Positions 5,671-8,012 of a stretch of DNA of 8,012 nt are shown one piece after another. The stretch's first letter is position 1, and every line of letters begins with the position of its first letter. The stretch is from an uncultured Agathobacter sp. (GTDB lineage: Bacteria; Bacillota; Clostridia; Lachnospirales; Lachnospiraceae): contig CAJUND010000016.1 in assembly GCA_910587655.1 (NCBI GenBank), forward strand, positions 60,923 to 68,934, given 5' to 3'. Below the pieces are notes generated by a model, which made no database searches, was not told the origin of the DNA, and was given only the letters and a program-made list of their open reading frames with translations. Position numbers and translations under genes: made by a program.

Positions 5671-7440
5671 ATGAAAAAGGGACAGGTGGCAGAAGGAACG
5701 GTAACGGGAGTGGAGTTTCCGAATAAGGGAATTGTTGTGACAGTGGACGGAGAGAAAGCAGTGGTTAAAAATGCGATTCCCGGACAGAAGGTATCTTTTC
5801 TGGTAAATAAGGTAAGAAAGGGAAAGGCACAGGGGCGGCTGGTTTCCGTTCTGGAAAAATCACCGCTTGAAACGGAAAGTCCCTGCCCGCATTTCGGGGA
5901 GTGCGGCGGCTGCACGTTCCAGAGTCTGCCTTACGGGGAACAGCTTAAGATGAAAGAAGGACAGGTCCGTGCCTTGCTGGATGAATTTATAAAGGATGCG
6001 GAGTTTGAAACCATCAGGGAAAGTCCGAGAGAGCAGGAATACCGCAATAAGATGGAGTTTTCCTTTGGTGATTTATATAAGGACGGACCGCTTTCCCTTG
6101 GGATGCACAAAAGGGGCAGTTTTTATGATATTGTAACGGTAACGGACTGTCAGATTGTGGATTCGGATTTCCGTGAAATTCTGGCAGCAACGCTTCATTA
6201 TTTCAGGGAAAAGAATATTGGATATTTTCATAGGATGCGGCATACGGGATACCTGCGCCATCTGCTTGTACGAAAGGCGGTAAAGACCGGGGAAATTCTG
6301 GTGGATCTGGTGACGACCACACAGGACTGGCAGTGTATGAAAGAGAAGGGACAGCCTGCGCCAGAGAAGGGAATATGTCCGTTCGCAGGAACTGTCAGTG
6401 TGCAGGAGGAAGAGAGGCTTTTGCACGGCTGGAGGGACTGCCTGCTTTCACTTTCTTTAAAAGGAAATATCCGCGGAATATTACATACGAAAAATGACAG
6501 TGTTGCAGATATGATTAAAAATGAGGGGACGGATACTCTTTTTGGGGACGACTTCTTTTATGAGGAACTTCTGGGACTGCGTTTTAAAATATCTCCGTTT
6601 TCTTTTTTCCAGACAAATTCACTGGGCGCGGAAGTGCTTTATTCCACGGTCAGGGATTATATTTTAGGGGACAGCCAAGACTGCCTGAATGACAAGGTGG
6701 TCTACGATTTGTACAGCGGCACCGGCACGATTGCGCAGATTCTTGCCCCGGTCAGCCGCAGGGTGGTGGGCGTGGAAATTGTGGAGGAAGCCGTGCAGGC
6801 GGCAAGGGAAAACGCCGCGTTAAACGGCCTTGGTAACTGTGAGTTTCTGGCGGGAGATGTTCTGAAGACCCTGGATGAAATCGAGGTAAAGCCGGATTAC
6901 ATTGTGCTGGACCCGCCGCGGGACGGGATTCATCCGAAGACGCTGGGGAAGATTTTGGCGTACGGGGTGGAGCGGATGATTTATATTTCGTGCAAGCCGA
7001 CGAGTCTGGCGAGGGATTTGGCGGGATTTCGGGAAGCTGGGTATGAGGTGGTGAAGGGGGTGTGCGTGGATATGTTTCCGGGGGCGTACCATGTTGAGAC
7101 GGTTGTAATGCTTTCCCACAAAAAACCTGACAGCGTAATCAACGTAAAAGTCGAGTTTGGCGAGGGTGAGGGCAAAGTGCCGCTTGATAATATTGCCAAG
7201 AGAGCCGAAGCATACAAGCCGAAAGAGCGGGTTACATACAAGATGATTAAGGAGTACATAGAAGCGAAGTATGGCTTCAAAGTACATACCGCATATATCG
7301 CAGAGGTAAAAAGGGAGTTAGGATTGCCGATGTATGATGCCCCTAATGCGGTAGAGGAATTGAAACAGCCGAGGAAGCATCCGACGGCGGAGAAAGCGGA
7401 AGCGATTAAAGATGCTTTGAAACATTTTGAGGTTATCTGA
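5671..7440 (+). CDS. rlmD: 23S rRNA (uracil-C5)-methyltransferase RlmD/RumA, with foreign-looking C-terminal extension
   Basis: This SAM-dependent enzyme makes 5-methyluridine in 23S rRNA (U1939 in RlmD; the Firmicutes RlmCD also modifies U747). Domains in order: a TRAM RNA-binding domain (about 1-65), Fe-S cluster cysteines C72, C78, C81 and C160 (CPHFGECGGC, then VTDC), a central domain, and the methyltransferase fold with FFQTN (312-316), SAM loop DLYSGTGTIA (346-355), DPPRDG (414-419), nucleophile C441 in SCKP, and the general-base motif HVET (474-477, E476). Family members normally end shortly after HVETVVxLS, near residue 482. Here about 107 more residues follow, basic and helical, containing YKPKERVTYKMIKEYIEAKYGF and PMYDAPNAVEELKQPRKHP. 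Codon style changes at about nt 7090-7120. The frame closes with TGA then TAA. Start ATG 5671 has AAGG 6 nt upstream. The tail is probably supplied by an integrated element (inference). The core assignment is firm; RlmD versus RlmCD specificity is not decided. Confidence 0.93.
   Translation: MKKGQVAEGTVTGVEFPNKGIVVTVDGEKAVVKNAIPGQKVSFLVNKVRKGKAQGRLVSVLEKSPLETESPCPHFGECGGCTFQSLPYGEQLKMKEGQVRALLDEFIKDAEFETIRESPREQEYRNKMEFSFGDLYKDGPLSLGMHKRGSFYDIVTVTDCQIVDSDFREILAATLHYFREKNIGYFHRMRHTGYLRHLLVRKAVKTGEILVDLVTTTQDWQCMKEKGQPAPEKGICPFAGTVSVQEEERLLHGWRDCLLSLSLKGNIRGILHTKNDSVADMIKNEGTDTLFGDDFFYEELLGLRFKISPFSFFQTNSLGAEVLYSTVRDYILGDSQDCLNDKVVYDLYSGTGTIAQILAPVSRRVVGVEIVEEAVQAARENAALNGLGNCEFLAGDVLKTLDEIEVKPDYIVLDPPRDGIHPKTLGKILAYGVERMIYISCKPTSLARDLAGFREAGYEVVKGVCVDMFPGAYHVETVVMLSHKKPDSVINVKVEFGEGEGKVPLDNIAKRAEAYKPKERVTYKMIKEYIEAKYGFKVHTAYIAEVKRELGLPMYDAPNAVEELKQPRKHPTAEKAEAIKDALKHFEVI
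7090..7125 (+). other. Candidate attachment site (attL) of an integrated element within rlmD
   Basis: This stretch encodes HVETVVMLSHKK, the conserved end of the methyltransferase fold and the point where codon usage and family homology change. The 3' end of rumA/rlmD is a documented integration site for ICEs in Streptococcus and other Firmicutes. The exact core cannot be defined without the matching copy at the other end of the element, which lies outside the window. Confidence 0.4.
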
Positions 7441-7445
7441 TAATC

Positions 7446-7485
7446 ATAAGCGTATCATTAGAAATAGTGGTACGCTTATTTTTTT
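7446..7485 (+). terminator. Strong intrinsic terminator with GAAA loop after rlmD
   Basis: A 15-pair stem (7446-7460 with 7465-7479, two G-T wobbles) is closed by the tetraloop GAAA (7461-7464). The outer nine pairs, ATAAGCGTA with TACGCTTAT, are perfect, and T7479-7485 form the U-tract. It begins 5 nt after the rlmD stop and cleanly separates rlmD from the following genes. Confidence 0.9.
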
Positions 7486-7501
7486 GACCCAATTTGCAGC
7501 T

Positions 7502-7530
7502 TTGAACATTCTGCTATCCGTCTATATAAT
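7502..7530 (+). promoter_or_regulatory. Near-consensus promoter of the two small downstream genes
   Basis: TTGAAC (7502-7507) and TATAAT (7525-7530) are 17 bp apart, an almost ideal housekeeping-sigma promoter. Transcription would start near 7537, 20 nt before the ATG at 7557. Confidence 0.8.
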
Positions 7531-7556
7531 GAAATCAAAAAAGGATGGTGGACTTT

Positions 7557-7754
7557 ATGAGAGAAAAGAAAAATCACTTGTATGTGGACAGTGGGGAACG
7601 GAGCATTTTGCTACATAGCCTTGTGGAACTGAAAAATCAGCTCATACAGCAAGGCAGATATACAGACTGCGTTGACGAACTTATTTTTAAGGTTATCCAT
7701 GCACCTATAAAAAAATTAAGAGTAGAACTGGCAGGGGGAAGTGATGTGCGATAA
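7557..7754 (+). CDS. Small helical protein typical of conjugative elements, unknown function
   Basis: The 65-aa product has a polar start, a predicted amphipathic helix (about residues 13-31, ERSILLHSLVELKNQLIQQ) and a second one (about 36-48, TDCVDELIFKVIH), ending in a basic stretch (PIKKLRVE). It has no signal peptide or membrane segment. The GRYTDCVDEL style reminds me of short accessory proteins encoded in Tn1549-like ICEs of gut Clostridia, but I cannot name a family. The start at 7557 is preferred over the in-frame ATG at 7545 because GGTGG (7547-7551) sits 5 nt upstream of 7557, while 7545 overlaps the AAGGA sequence and has no room for a ribosome site. It overlaps the next gene by 11 bp, suggesting translational coupling, and shares the promoter at 7502-7530. 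Confidence 0.75.
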   Translation: MREKKNHLYVDSGERSILLHSLVELKNQLIQQGRYTDCVDELIFKVIHAPIKKLRVELAGGSDVR

Positions 7755-8012
7755 GGAATTTAAAGAACTGGTGAAAATTGCAGTAGAAAAATTAAAAGAT
7801 GAATCCGTATTGAAACTGTTACAAGCCGATGCAAGTTATCAAAAGGATAGTAATAATGAGGGAAGTGCAGAGGACGCTTTTAATCAGCTTGATTTAACGG
7901 AAAAGCAGAGGGAAGTTTGCCAACATCTTATAGATTGCAGGGATAAGCAGGATTTTGAATACGGCACTCATGCGTATATTGCAGGACTGATGGATGCGTT
8001 TCATATTATGGC
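7744..8012 (+). CDS. Small soluble helical protein, partial (cut by window edge)
   Basis: An open frame starts at ATG 7744 and runs without a stop to the window edge (89 complete codons). AGGGGG (7733-7738) stands 5 nt upstream; an in-frame GTG directly before the ATG (7741) is a less likely start. The visible protein is acidic and helical: an N-terminal helix (CDKEFKELVKIAVEKL), a polar linker (about 30-45), then LTEKQREVCQHLIDCRDKQDFEYGTHAYIAGLMDAFHIM. That second half, a helix followed by a Y/F-x-x-G-x-x-A-(F/M) helix, resembles small DUF6809-like proteins common in Firmicutes mobile elements; this family call is tentative. Its 11-bp overlap with the preceding gene and the shared promoter point to one operon. 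Its C-terminus is probably only a few residues beyond the window. Confidence 0.7.
   Translation, partial: MCDKEFKELVKIAVEKLKDESVLKLLQADASYQKDSNNEGSAEDAFNQLDLTEKQREVCQHLIDCRDKQDFEYGTHAYIAGLMDAFHIM

Noticed and set aside
6820..7287. Long minus-strand open frame (155 aa) opposite the end of rlmD
   Set aside because: It lies fully antisense to conserved RlmD motifs, is rich in H, R and P as expected of antisense translation, and has no ribosome site.
7427..7618. 63-aa open frame bridging the rlmD end and the small gene
   Set aside because: It runs through the strong terminator and promoter and overlaps two better supported genes in other frames.

Overview
The window looks like chromosome of a Clostridia member, most probably a Lachnospiraceae-type gut Firmicute. 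This rests on strong AAGGAGG-type ribosome binding sites, TTGACA/TATAAT-like promoters with 16-17 bp spacers, intrinsic terminators with T-tracts, and Firmicutes protein types: PcrA with a C-terminal Tudor-like tail, a YerC/YecD TrpR-like protein, a DUF1836 protein, and a TrmA/RumA-type RNA methyltransferase. This is an assignment by gene style, with no marker gene to fix the genus.

Layout. Positions 1-97 hold two copies of a 47-48 bp repeat, each with a GC-rich hairpin. Next comes a small unrecognised four-helix membrane protein (133-567), convergent with a CPBP-family membrane protease on the minus strand (583-1440), with a terminator hairpin between them. A divergent promoter pair (about 1491-1560) separates the protease from yerC (1622-1921, plus strand). 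yerC converges with a DUF1836 regulator (1918-2556, minus), and their stop codons overlap inside one bidirectional terminator palindrome. A second divergent promoter region (about 2560-2742) holds a strong promoter for the DUF1836 gene and, on the other side, extended -10 elements and a LexA-box-like palindrome in front of the DNA helicase gene pcrA (2743-5061). A small single-pass membrane protein with a very acidic tail follows as its own transcription unit (5147-5488), then rlmD, a 23S rRNA uracil-C5 methyltransferase gene (5671-7440).

The right end differs in character. The RlmD catalytic fold ends near residue 482 (about nt 7116), and the gene then runs on for about 107 residues in a different codon style. 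After it come a strong terminator with a GAAA loop, a near-consensus promoter, and two small overlapping genes of the kind found in conjugative elements, the second cut by the window edge. The 3' end of rlmD/rumA is a known integration site for integrative conjugative elements (ICEs). I therefore infer that the window ends just inside the left end of an ICE that replaced or extended the 3' end of rlmD. No integrase, relaxase or second att copy is visible, so this remains an inference.

Functionally the left and middle parts are housekeeping: DNA repair helicase, rRNA modification, small regulators and membrane proteins, mostly as single-gene transcription units with their own promoters. No CRISPR array, rRNA or tRNA gene, or complete mobile element was seen.
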